NCBI RefSeq assembly: GCF_000427405.1
Contig: NZ_ATXY01000003.1
Location: 1-64,000, forward strand
Length of the DNA stretch: 64,000 bases
DNA from: Flectobacillus major DSM 103
Lineage (GTDB): Bacteria; Bacteroidota; Bacteroidia; Cytophagales; Spirosomataceae
Direction: 5' to 3'
Within the stretch, counting starts at the first letter, position 1, and each line of letters opens with the position of its first letter. The notes below the pieces were generated by a model. The model had not been told where the DNA came from. It was given only the letters and a program-made list of their open reading frames with translations, and made no database searches. The position numbers and the translations under genes are program-made. Positions 56,766 to 64,000 of the stretch are shown piece by piece.

Positions 56766-58928
56766 TCAAGTGTAACTAATCTGAGTATTAACAATGTTCA
56801 TCTCATATGTAATACCCTTTTCTAAAATAAAAACATTATCTGCTTTCTCGGCGATACTATTACGGTGAGTAACCATTAAAATCCCTATTTCAGATTTCAA
56901 TTTTCTGAGTAAATCAAGCACAAATTGTTCTGTTTGACCATCCATTGCAGAAGTGGCTTCATCAAGTAATAATATACTTGGCTGACTATATAAAGCTCTT
57001 GCCAAAGCGACTAATTGTTTTTGCCCTCCTGAAAGATTGATACCTTCTTCACCTACGATTGTTAAATAGTTTTGTGGAAAATTGTCAAATATTGTATCTA
57101 AACCAATTGATTTACAAAACTCTACGGCTTTTTCTCCTTCGGTTATTACATCGCCTAATATGATGTTATCAATTAATGTTCCATTGAAAATCTTAACATC
57201 TTGCGGAACAACGCCTATCTTTCCACGCCAAACATCTGGGGCTATATCATTGAATGGTAAATTATCATTGATAATTATTTCGCCCGCTTCATAATTCTGA
57301 AATTTTTGTAGAATCTGTAATAATATACTTTTTCCAGAACCCACTTCCCCTAATAATACGACCATTTTGCCTTTACCAACCGAAAGTGAAACGTTTTTTA
57401 GCAATTGACTTCTCCCTACAAAACGAAAAGATAAGTTATTGATTTTTAAAGAATTAACATATTTCAACTTTGTAATATTCCACTTCTTTTCTTTATTATT
57501 TTCCGGTTTAATACTCGCAAATTCATACATTCTTTCAAAAGCAACTTTGGCTTCTTGGAGTTGTATATTCGTTGTTGTCAGTCTCCCAACTGACCCAATC
57601 ATACCCGATGCAATGGAGATTATTGCCATCATTTCACCAATTTTGATATCTTTATGTAGCACTGCAAATGACGAAACAGATAAAATAACAGTAATTAATA
57701 GTGTATTTAAAACCTCATTCCAAAGTCCGTAGCGATTGCCTAATGTACCTAAGTCATAAACTTTTTGTTGAAAAAATTGATAATAAACCTTTCCAATTTG
57801 CCCAAACAATGATTCTTTATTCACTGCCTTAATGACAGAAATCCCTGTGATTGCATCCACAAAATGGCTTTCCGTACTAGCATATTGACTCATTACGTCT
57901 TTTTGATGTTTGATGATTCCATCATTGTATTTCCATATCAAAAAGCCAAATAATGGCAAACTCAACAAAGACAGCAAACCAACCGTTATGGAATAATTGA
58001 AAATGTAAACTGCTGAAACTAATAGAACCAATACATCTATCACAACATTGCCTGTGAGATAACTAATAACGTGTTGGATTCGGCGGGTATCGTTGAGTCT
58101 TGCGACGATTTCACCCGTTTTGCGAGTATCAAAAAATGACTTGGGAAGACGTAAGAGTTTATCATAAAAATCATCCATCAAACGATTATTAAAATCTCTA
58201 CTTTGACGAAGTAAAAAGAAACCTCTCAAATAACTCAACCCTGCCCTTGCCAATAATAAAATACACAATAAGCCCATCCCTAACCATAAACGTTGGATTT
58301 GGTGTTTGGGTAGAATTTCATCTAATAATTTCTGACTAAAGATAGCAGTAGTCATACCCAAAGCTGCTAAAACAATCCCTAAGACTACGGCAATTGAAAG
58401 CATAGGAGCATCTTCTCGTAATAAATCTTTGAACCATACAATTTTTTTATGATTATTTTGGGGGACTTTCTCAAAGGATTCTGTAGGATTCAAAATCAAA
58501 ACTGCCCTTGTTTTCCAACGATATAATAATTCTTCTTCGCTCCATGTTTCAATGCCTCTGGCTGGGTCGCCAATAATAAAATCCCCATTGGCTAATGCCT
58601 CAAAGCAAACCACATAATGTTCTAATTTTTCATCAATTACAACGTGCAGAATACAAGGAAAAGTCGCTTCTTTTTTGAAAACCCCAAGGTCATCTACTTC
58701 AAATGCCTCTGCTTGAAAATTCAGACTATTGGCTGATTGTTGTAGACCTAAAAGGCTTGTCCCTTGAATACTCGTACCACTTGATTCACGCAAGCGTTCA
58801 AGGCTACTTTCGCCTCCGTGATAGTGAATAATGGATAAAAGACAAGCTACGCCACAATCGGATTCGTCTTGTTGAAGCACAAATCTTTTGATTATATAAG
58901 ATGAGTTTGTAGAAAAATTATTTTTCAT
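56766..58928 (-). CDS. C39 peptidase-containing ABC exporter (bacteriocin type)
   Basis: 720 residues from the ATG at 58928. The N-terminal C39 peptidase has the catalytic Cys25 (QDESDCGVACL), His104 (LEHYVVCF) and Asp121 (FIIGDPARG). A six-helix membrane domain spans about 165-450. The ATPase domain has Walker A GEVGSGKSIL, signature LSGGQKQLVALARAL, Walker B ILLLDEATSAMD and the switch His in MVTHRNS. It cuts double-glycine leaders and exports the mature peptide. Two such peptides are encoded upstream at 60830-61212. No HlyD-type adaptor gene is in the window. Confidence 0.95.
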   Translation of the reverse strand: MKNNFSTNSSYIIKRFVLQQDESDCGVACLLSIIHYHGGESSLERLRESSGTSIQGTSLLGLQQSANSLNFQAEAFEVDDLGVFKKEATFPCILHVVIDEKLEHYVVCFEALANGDFIIGDPARGIETWSEEELLYRWKTRAVLILNPTESFEKVPQNNHKKIVWFKDLLREDAPMLSIAVVLGIVLAALGMTTAIFSQKLLDEILPKHQIQRLWLGMGLLCILLLARAGLSYLRGFFLLRQSRDFNNRLMDDFYDKLLRLPKSFFDTRKTGEIVARLNDTRRIQHVISYLTGNVVIDVLVLLVSAVYIFNYSITVGLLSLLSLPLFGFLIWKYNDGIIKHQKDVMSQYASTESHFVDAITGISVIKAVNKESLFGQIGKVYYQFFQQKVYDLGTLGNRYGLWNEVLNTLLITVILSVSSFAVLHKDIKIGEMMAIISIASGMIGSVGRLTTTNIQLQEAKVAFERMYEFASIKPENNKEKKWNITKLKYVNSLKINNLSFRFVGRSQLLKNVSLSVGKGKMVVLLGEVGSGKSILLQILQKFQNYEAGEIIINDNLPFNDIAPDVWRGKIGVVPQDVKIFNGTLIDNIILGDVITEGEKAVEFCKSIGLDTIFDNFPQNYLTIVGEEGINLSGGQKQLVALARALYSQPSILLLDEATSAMDGQTEQFVLDLLRKLKSEIGILMVTHRNSIAEKADNVFILEKGITYEMNIVNTQISYT

Positions 58929-59001
58929 AAATTTAGGCAAAAAGAAGGGTAAAATCCACACCAATAAGAAAGATGAGAACCTGAATTAACTTTTATATAA
59001 T

Positions 59002-59520
59002 TTATCGCTTTTGTTTAGTTTTGACATATTTCAAGAGTGCTTCCACTTTTGTTTCACCTTTAAATTCCTTTTGTAATGTATATTCATGGTCATAAATAAA
59101 AATATGAGGTATTGAAATTGAGCCAAATACTTGGGTTACTTTTTCAGCTTCGAGATATGCTAAATATGAGTGGGGATGTGTTTCTAAGGCATATTTTTTA
59201 CCAAATGTTTTGATTGAGGAACTATCCGCAAAAGAAATCCACCATAAATTTACACCCACAAATTCTTTTTGTTTTTCCGTAATAGTTTTTGCTTCATATT
59301 GGCAATGCTGACATTCTGGGTGGAAGAAAAGTACAATCGTTGAAAACTCATTTATGCTTGGTTTTTCTCCTATCCATTGAAAAGTTGAAGGCGAAGGTTG
59401 GCGTTTTATTTGCTCTACAAATTCATTTTTAGCCTTAATTTTTTGATAAGATTGATAGCCAAAATAAGTCATTATTGACAAAATGGATAATATCAGACCA
59501 AATAATAATAGTTTTTTCAT
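59002..59520 (-). CDS. Membrane-anchored thioredoxin-like protein
   Basis: 172 residues from the ATG at 59520 (a start at 59535 is also possible). One N-terminal membrane helix (LLLFGLILSILSIMTYFGY) anchors a periplasmic thioredoxin fold with the CxxC motif PECQHC and the cis-proline segment SISIPHIFIYD. It could be an oxidase or isomerase of disulfides. It lies 73 bp upstream of the exporter gene, and the peptides in this locus carry two and four cysteines, so a role in their disulfide formation is plausible. Confidence 0.82.
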   Translation of the reverse strand: MKKLLLFGLILSILSIMTYFGYQSYQKIKAKNEFVEQIKRQPSPSTFQWIGEKPSINEFSTIVLFFHPECQHCQYEAKTITEKQKEFVGVNLWWISFADSSSIKTFGKKYALETHPHSYLAYLEAEKVTQVFGSISIPHIFIYDHEYTLQKEFKGETKVEALLKYVKTKQKR

Positions 59521-59602
59521 AAGGTAGAAATTCATTCTATGGTATATGTATTTAAAAAAAACGTACTTAAATATTCCCCCTCGGGGCGATCAAACGTTTC
59601 TG

Positions 59603-60301
59603 TTAGGGGGCTATATTTATGCTCAGAAATGTTATGAATACTACCCAAAGCAAAAGCCCAGTACCATAACTAGAAGCCACCACTTCCATACTTTTATTGA
59701 GAGAAATATTAAGGAGTTTTTTGAGCCAGTAAGCCAACAATACCCAGTAAATCAATTCAAAAACGTTGAATAATTGAAGTGGATATATTTGCCAAGTAGA
59801 CAGACTTTTGACATCAAATAATTGTAAAGCTGAAAGAGGAAAAAAATATTGTAAATCGTTTAAAGTATAGTGCGTTTGGATAAATAAAAACCAAAATAGT
59901 TTAATAACAGGAACAACCAAAAAAGGAATTTCTGCCAGCATGACTGCTTTAAATAGTATTGAAAAACCTACTTTACGGTCAAAGAAAAAGAAGCCTGTTT
60001 GTAAAATAAGGGTAACAAGTGTAAATTTAATTAAATAAATAAAAGCCAGACATAAGTATGATATCCATGCCCATTTATGAGACTGTTCAATAATATTTTC
60101 AATTTTTTCAATAGTTAACTGTTCAGATAAAGAGTTATAATAGAGTGTATTAGAAAGTAAAAAAAAATTTATCGCAAATGTTAACATCCATGAATAAATA
60201 ATTAAACCAATGTATATATATCTATTTTTAAGAGTACGTAAATAAATCATTGAATATCGGGGAGTTATATTTTTTTTGAGTACTGCAAATAAATTTTTCA
60301 T
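59603..60301 (-). CDS. Multi-spanning membrane protein of the peptide locus
   Basis: 232 residues from the ATG at 60301 (a GTG two codons earlier is in frame). I do not recognise the family. About five hydrophobic segments are visible: near residues 28-48, 75-100, 115-140, 165-190 and 212-230. It lies 82 bp upstream of the thioredoxin-like gene and 13 bp after the small membrane protein gene, all on one strand. A decayed copy exists at 55712-56154. By position it may serve export or self-immunity. Confidence 0.75.
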   Translation of the reverse strand: MKNLFAVLKKNITPRYSMIYLRTLKNRYIYIGLIIYSWMLTFAINFFLLSNTLYYNSLSEQLTIEKIENIIEQSHKWAWISYLCLAFIYLIKFTLVTLILQTGFFFFDRKVGFSILFKAVMLAEIPFLVVPVIKLFWFLFIQTHYTLNDLQYFFPLSALQLFDVKSLSTWQIYPLQLFNVFELIYWVLLAYWLKKLLNISLNKSMEVVASSYGTGLLLWVVFITFLSINIAP

Positions 60302-60314
60302 ATACACATATAAT

Positions 60315-60488
60315 TCATTTTTTTATATTTCCATTTAATAGTTGTATTAAGGTATAAAATGAAGGTATTACTGAAATCAATATAAATACAATAACAAATT
60401 CTTTTGGAAATTTCAAGAAGCCCATGATTGTTAGTATGAGTATAATAGAGAATATCAATGCTATGATGTTTAAAATTTTGAGTAACAT
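60315..60488 (-). CDS. 57-residue membrane protein
   Basis: 57 residues with two membrane helices and a short basic C-terminus (GNIKK). It is preserved in a second copy at 56168-56341 with four substitutions. It precedes the 232-residue membrane protein by 13 bp, which suggests co-translation. Small two-helix proteins in bacteriocin loci are often immunity proteins; this is inference only. A TACTTTTG element lies 69 bp upstream. Confidence 0.6.
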   Translation of the reverse strand: MLLKILNIIALIFSIILILTIMGFLKFPKEFVIVFILISVIPSFYTLIQLLNGNIKK

Positions 60489-60557
60489 GGTATGACAGTA
60501 TTTATGTGAATTGTTTTAAATTGATTTTGAAAACATTGAAAAAGAAAAAAGAATGAA

Positions 60558-60565
60558 CAAAAGTA
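60558..60565 (-). promoter_or_regulatory. -7 element inside the peptide locus
   Basis: Seen on the minus strand: TACTTTTG, matching TAnnTTTG, 69 bp before the 57-residue gene. The 341-bp gap 60489-60829 is very AT-rich and otherwise empty, so the export genes may be transcribed separately from the peptides. Confidence 0.4.
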
Positions 60566-60829
60566 TTTGAGTGTTTTTTTAATATATATCAACGTAAGAC
60601 ACATTGCTTTTTTTTAAGCTCCGAAATAACATGTTTAGTTTAATTCTGAGTTTCATAAGTTTATGCTGAGATTATACAGAAAGTCGAAATATTTTTCGCT
60701 TAAATATTTTATTCTAAATATATTTACTTAGAATCCTATATTATCAAATTTTATACTTCAGCGTAAAAATTAAATGATTTTGGGAAAATTATTTAATTTA
60801 ATCTCCTATACAACCTCAGCATAGTAAAA

Positions 60830-61009
60830 TTATCCGCAAACATAGACTGCGGCACCGCAAGCTGCGACAGCCCGCAAGCCAGGGATTATAACCGCTGGAG
60901 TCCAGCCAACTGCAATTGTAGCACCAACGGCTGCACCGCATCCAAGACCAGCAAAAAAGCACCCCCATCCCCCACCATTGATTCTTTCAAGATTTTCTAT
61001 TTTTTTCAT
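60830..61009 (-). CDS. Double-glycine peptide B (class IIb bacteriocin-like)
   Basis: 59 residues from the ATG at 61009. The leader MKKIENLERINGG has hydrophobic residues at -7 and -4 and GG at -2/-1. The 46-residue core is hydrophobic, with cysteines at 4, 11, 38 and 45, W23-x-P25 in the middle, and GAAVG (GxxxG). It aligns without gaps with peptide A, sharing C4, G16, A20, W23, P25, G31, A40, Y43 and C45. The extra C11 and C38 are each seven positions inside the outer pair. It follows peptide A by 17 bp. Confidence 0.85.
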   Translation of the reverse strand: MKKIENLERINGGGWGCFFAGLGCGAAVGATIAVGWTPAVIIPGLRAVAACGAAVYVCG

Positions 61010-61026
61010 GATTTTCAATTGTTATA

Positions 61027-61212
61027 TTATTTACAAAAATACGCACCAGCTAAACCGACAGTTCCAACAACTCCTCCCAAAGCCCAACCTATTGGATTCC
61101 AAGAATTTGCCAGAATAATACCTGCAGAACCCACAACCATTCCCATTACTAAACTGCACCTATCACTTCCTCCATGTAAATGCTCAATGTTCAATGTCTC
61201 TAATTTTTTCAT
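61027..61212 (-). CDS. Double-glycine peptide A (class IIb bacteriocin-like)
   Basis: 61 residues. The leader MKKLETLNIEHLHGG fits the consensus with L at -12, I at -7, L at -4 and GG. The 46-residue core has cysteines only at positions 4 and 45, a central WNP turn (23-25) and several glycine pairs four apart (GMVVG, GGVVG). These are typical of two-peptide bacteriocins that pack helices in membranes. It is encoded directly upstream of peptide B and downstream of a glycosyltransferase gene. Processing by the C39 exporter at 56766 is expected. Confidence 0.87.
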   Translation of the reverse strand: MKKLETLNIEHLHGGSDRCSLVMGMVVGSAGIILANSWNPIGWALGGVVGTVGLAGAYFCK

Positions 61213-61272
61213 AATTACTATTTTTTAAGAATAGCCTTGCAATATCACAAGGTATCGTAAACTTACAGGATG

Positions 61273-62613
61273 CTACTGAACTAAAAGTTCAGTGGAGAAA
61301 AAATCTTCTAAAAAACTTTCATTACTATATTTCTCATATAATACTTCACTGAATATTTGTGTTTTCTGTTGATAAATGGGGTTGTTTAATAACTCATTAA
61401 TCGTGTTCTCAATGGCTTTCTTACTATCCTTTAGCTTTGCCTTTATACCCAAACCATGATAAACTACTCGTGCAGTATTGCCATTCTGATCCCATTTATT
61501 ATTAAGTGGTACAAGCAACATTGGTACGCCAGCGTAGGCACTTTCCAAAACAGAATTTAAACCTCCATGCGTTATAAAAACATTCACTTCTTTTAATAAG
61601 CCTCTTTGTGGTACGGTTTCTAAAATTTTTATATGTTTTGAGGCTGTTTTGAGGTTGTTTTTTAATTCTTTCCCAACGGATAATATCAAATAACAATTGT
61701 TATCTTTTTCAAAAATAGAGCATAATTTCTCGAAAAAATGTGCTGATTTACCCTTCGTATGTACATTATGTAAAGTACCTAATGATGCGTAAATAATCTT
61801 TTTATTTTGGCTTTTAGCGTTGTTTACAAAATTTTGTAAATTATCAGGAAGTATTTGTTTTTGGGTGTCGGTCATTAAGCCTAAATAGTGCTGATTAGTA
61901 TTTTTTGGTTTGCCCAAAAATTCTATTTCCTGAGGTGCTAAAACCCATTCTTCAATACTTTGAAACCCTACATGAAATACTTTATCATCAATGATAGCAT
62001 ATTTTTTTAAAATATGATTCTGCTTGAATTTTCGTTTGATAAGTAATGAATTACTCAACCCTAAAAAACGAATCAAATCAAAGCTTTGTGATAAGGCACG
62101 TTTTATCTTCATTTTTTGCCATGCTATCTTTACTTTATTGGCATTATCAGGCAAAATAAAAGTATTCAAAGGTGGTGTAAAACCGTCATTATAAGGCGAA
62201 AGCATAGTTTGGACAAAAACTAATTTAATGACACTTTGTCTAATGAGTGATTCTATTAGAATAAAGTCTGTGCTATAAAAAGAATCAACCAAAATTAGGT
62301 CAGGCTGATATTTGTTTAACCATTTCTCATAATCTTTCTTGCGTTCATTATAACTCAAATCTTGAAATCTATCCAATAGACTTTCCAAATAGGGGCTACT
62401 GGTATTTTCATATTGCATATCCTCTAAACCAAGCCCAAAAGGTTTACTTTGAGATAATACTAACTCAAAGCCATTTTTGATGATGACCTCTCTAAATTCA
62501 GGCGTTGAGGCAAAAACACAGCGATAGCCTAATTTCTGTAAGCATTGGGCTAATTTTATAGTTGGGTTTAAATGCCCCCACGCAGGGAGCATACTGAAAA
62601 ATGCCGTTTTCAT
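61273..62613 (-). CDS. GT1/MGT-type glycosyltransferase
   Basis: 446 residues of the UDP-glucosyl/glucuronosyl-transferase superfamily. The N-terminal acceptor domain starts MKTAFFSMLPAWGHLNP with the catalytic-type His. The C-terminal donor domain has the sugar-nucleotide motif ITHGGLNSVLESAYAGVPMLLVPLNNKWDQNGNTARV. Known members glycosylate small molecules such as macrolides, flavonoids, sterols and carotenoids. Here it sits between a helix-turn-helix gene (38 bp upstream) and the two bacteriocin-like peptides (60 bp downstream), so a peptide or a co-made lipid could be the acceptor. Confidence 0.88.
   Translation of the reverse strand: MKTAFFSMLPAWGHLNPTIKLAQCLQKLGYRCVFASTPEFREVIIKNGFELVLSQSKPFGLGLEDMQYENTSSPYLESLLDRFQDLSYNERKKDYEKWLNKYQPDLILVDSFYSTDFILIESLIRQSVIKLVFVQTMLSPYNDGFTPPLNTFILPDNANKVKIAWQKMKIKRALSQSFDLIRFLGLSNSLLIKRKFKQNHILKKYAIIDDKVFHVGFQSIEEWVLAPQEIEFLGKPKNTNQHYLGLMTDTQKQILPDNLQNFVNNAKSQNKKIIYASLGTLHNVHTKGKSAHFFEKLCSIFEKDNNCYLILSVGKELKNNLKTASKHIKILETVPQRGLLKEVNVFITHGGLNSVLESAYAGVPMLLVPLNNKWDQNGNTARVVYHGLGIKAKLKDSKKAIENTINELLNNPIYQQKTQIFSEVLYEKYSNESFLEDFFSTELLVQ
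61275..61293 (-). other. Hairpin at the glycosyltransferase stop codon
   Basis: Seen: ACTGAACT and AGTTCAGT around AAA, a 19-bp perfect stem-loop overlapping the stop codon. A near-copy lies at the 3' end of the preceding gene (62645-62665). Confidence 0.55.
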
Positions 62614-62644
62614 TGATTCGATTTTCCTGCAAAAACGAAACTCT

Positions 62645-62665
62645 CACTGAATTAAAAGTTCAGTG
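62645..62665 (-). other. Hairpin at the 3' end of the helix-turn-helix gene
   Basis: Seen: CACTGAATT and AGTTCAGTG around AAA, one wobble, overlapping the stop codon. The flanking 40 bp also resemble those of the hairpin at 61275-61293. They may be processing or attenuation structures within one transcript. Confidence 0.5.
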
Positions 62666-62966
62666 AAAAAAAATTTCTAAAATAAATTACCGAGGATGTT
62701 CTACCACCATTCAAATTAGCGGTTTCTTGTTTGGAGAGTTTACGGAAGCCTATTTCAAAAGATCCCTCTTCGGTATAAACATAACTTCGGGTATATGGGC
62801 AGTAGTCAATAGGGAGGTGCAAATCATTGACTAATTCATCACGGAATTTATACCATGCTCGTTCAGTGATACCCAATTTTTGGGCAAGCTCTTTAGGAGT
62901 TCCTGTAGCTTTTTGTTTGATAAGTTTATCTAAGTAATTTAGGCGTTGACAAATTTTCCAAAGCAT
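62652..62966 (-). CDS. Helix-turn-helix protein ending in a double-glycine leader
   Basis: 104 residues. Residues 8-65 form a small winged or helix-turn-helix domain (KATGTPKELAQKLGITERAWYKFRDEL) of a type often found beside Bacteroidota bacteriocin genes. Residues 77-88 read LSKQETANLNGG, matching the C39 leader consensus: L at -12, S at -11, E at -8, L at -4, GG at -2/-1. A 16-residue tail without cysteine follows (89-104). It is first in the gene order of the peptide locus. Whether the exporter cuts it is untested; if so, the tail could be a signal peptide. Confidence 0.75.
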   Translation of the reverse strand: MLWKICQRLNYLDKLIKQKATGTPKELAQKLGITERAWYKFRDELVNDLHLPIDYCPYTRSYVYTEEGSFEIGFRKLSKQETANLNGGRTSSVIYFRNFFSLNF

Positions 62967-63357
62967 GTTATTAAAGTTGTAGTTAATTATAAAATTGTAA
63001 TAGGGTATTATTCAAAAAGTACGCATAGATATTTATATAAATATATAAAGTTTTTTATTTAATTTATCACAGACCACATAAGAAATAATTATTTCATGTA
63101 ATGGGCATTTTAATTTATCAAAAGTCATTTTTATACACATATCTCCCTATCACTTTTAGCCTTTCTCACTATCAAATTTGTTGTGTATAGTCCAATATTT
63201 ATTAAAGTAAATTGATTTAAGCTTTGTAAATACAACCTTAATACCCTAATTTGTTGTATTCTACAAAATACCCATCGAGGTATACCTCAATCTCTGAATT
63301 GTAGTTCAAGTAACTACCTATCTAATTCCTAGTATAAGAAAAACGAACCCTTATTTT
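62967..63357. other. Intergenic region between divergent genes
   Basis: About 390 bp upstream of both the peptide locus and the antiporter gene. On the minus strand TACTTTTTG (63013-63021) resembles the -7 element with one extra T. No gene or repeat was seen. Confidence 0.35.
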
Positions 63358-64000
63358 ATGCAAAGTTTATTTATCGAATACGTATATCTCATTTTGATCA
63401 TTTTGGCATTGGTGATGCTAGCCAACAAACTACGCATAGCATATCCTATTGTTTTGGTGTTGGGAGGGCTGGTTCTCAGTTTGGTTAATCGGTTTGCCAA
63501 TATTACGATTGACCCCGAATTAGTTTTTTTTATTTTTCTACCTCCTTTGCTCTACGAAGCTGCGTGGCAGGTTTCATGGAAAGAATTTTGGAAATGGCGA
63601 CGAGCTATCACAAGCTTTGCTTTTCCTGTAGTTATTATTACATCATGTGTTATAGCACTGGTAGCACAAGCCATTATTCCCGATTTTACGTTGGCTCTTG
63701 GTTTTTTGCTTGGAGGTATTATTTCGCCACCCGATGCGGTATCGGCAACCACTATTATGCGTCAGGTAAAAGTACCCAAATCGCTAGTAAGTATTGCCGA
63801 AGGCGAAAGCCTACTCAACGATGCCTCATCATTGATAGTTTTTCGCTTTGCACTGGCGGCCATTATTACAGGACAATTTCATATTCAGGAAGCAGCCAAT
63901 AGCTTTTTTGGGGTAATTGTTATGGGTATATTGATTGGCTTGGTGGTGGGCTTAATTTTTTATGCTATTCATAGATGGATGCCTACCACGCCTAGTATAG
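63358..64000 (+). CDS. CPA1-family Na+/H+ antiporter, N-terminal part
   Basis: The frame opens at ATG 63358 and runs off the right end (214 complete codons). It begins MQSLFIEYVYLILIILALVML. Visible NhaP/CPA1 motifs are FFIFLPPLLYEAAW, GGIISPPDAVSATTIMRQVKVP with the ion-binding Asp, and SIAEGESLLNDASSLIVFRFAL. At least six membrane helices are present. It exchanges sodium or potassium for protons at the inner membrane. It is divergent from the peptide locus and shows no link with it. Confidence 0.93.
   Translation, partial: MQSLFIEYVYLILIILALVMLANKLRIAYPIVLVLGGLVLSLVNRFANITIDPELVFFIFLPPLLYEAAWQVSWKEFWKWRRAITSFAFPVVIITSCVIALVAQAIIPDFTLALGFLLGGIISPPDAVSATTIMRQVKVPKSLVSIAEGESLLNDASSLIVFRFALAAIITGQFHIQEAANSFFGVIVMGILIGLVVGLIFYAIHRWMPTTPSI

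Larger units (their letters stand above)
55712..60505. repeat. Direct duplication flanking the exporter and thioredoxin genes
   Basis: Seen: 55712-56358 and 59677-60505 are closely related and in the same orientation. Each holds the 57-residue gene and the 232-residue gene; the left copy of the latter is internally deleted, stopped early and truncated. The arms enclose the C39 exporter and thioredoxin-like genes. Recombination between them would delete both genes. Confidence 0.85.

Noticed and set aside
63564-63902. 112-codon plus-strand frame near the right end
   Set aside because: It is an out-of-frame reading of the Na+/H+ antiporter gene, which is open from 63358 to the window end.

Overview
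The window reads as a low-GC Bacteroidota replicon, most likely from the order Cytophagales (family not resolved). The reasons are SusC/SusD and CarboxypepD_reg/OMP barrel proteins, a hybrid two-component regulator, LytTR/His_kinase pairs, MGT-type and C39 genes, almost no Shine-Dalgarno sequences, and several TAnnTTTG promoter elements. A type I ParA with an N-terminal helix-turn-helix next to a ParB-like protein near the left end raises the possibility of a plasmid or chromid; no replication initiator is visible.

Layout. 1-4.8 kb: a TetR gene with four copies of one operator palindrome, parA-parB, an HxlR regulator and a secreted DUF1080 protein. 4.9-13.8 kb: a mirror-symmetric block in which each of two outer-membrane barrel genes is divergent from its own LytS/LytTR pair; both shared promoter regions carry TGAC repeats at 21-bp spacing. 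13.8-24.2 kb: an AAA/DUF4143 ATPase, a gluconate-dehydrogenase subunit 3 plus GMC oxidoreductase pair, and a run of small redox genes (two ABM monooxygenases, SDR, DJ-1/PfpI, NIPSNAP) mixed with AraC, Crp and TetR regulators, with clear operators. 24.6-36.6 kb (minus strand): GH35, an RND efflux operon, a secreted orphan, GH88 and heparinase II/III.

36.7-37.2 kb holds a non-coding array of three 158-bp repeats bounded by four identical 25-bp palindromes. 37.5-53.3 kb is a polysaccharide utilisation locus: GH32, a hybrid two-component regulator with an RbsB-like sensor, SusC, SusD, a GH5-like lipoprotein, GH43 and a DUF4965/glutaminase-type protein. 53.6-55.7 kb: an AraC regulator and an aldo/keto reductase sharing a 16-bp motif.

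55.7-63.0 kb is the most novel part: a leftward peptide export locus. It encodes a helix-turn-helix protein that ends in a double-glycine leader, a GT1-type glycosyltransferase, two small double-glycine peptides whose 46-residue cores align without gaps and share C4, W23, P25, Y43 and C45, two small membrane proteins, a membrane-anchored CxxC thioredoxin-like protein and a C39-peptidase ABC exporter. I infer a two-peptide, disulfide-stapled and perhaps glycosylated bacteriocin. Part of the locus is duplicated as a decayed copy beyond the exporter. The window ends inside a CPA1-type Na+/H+ antiporter gene.
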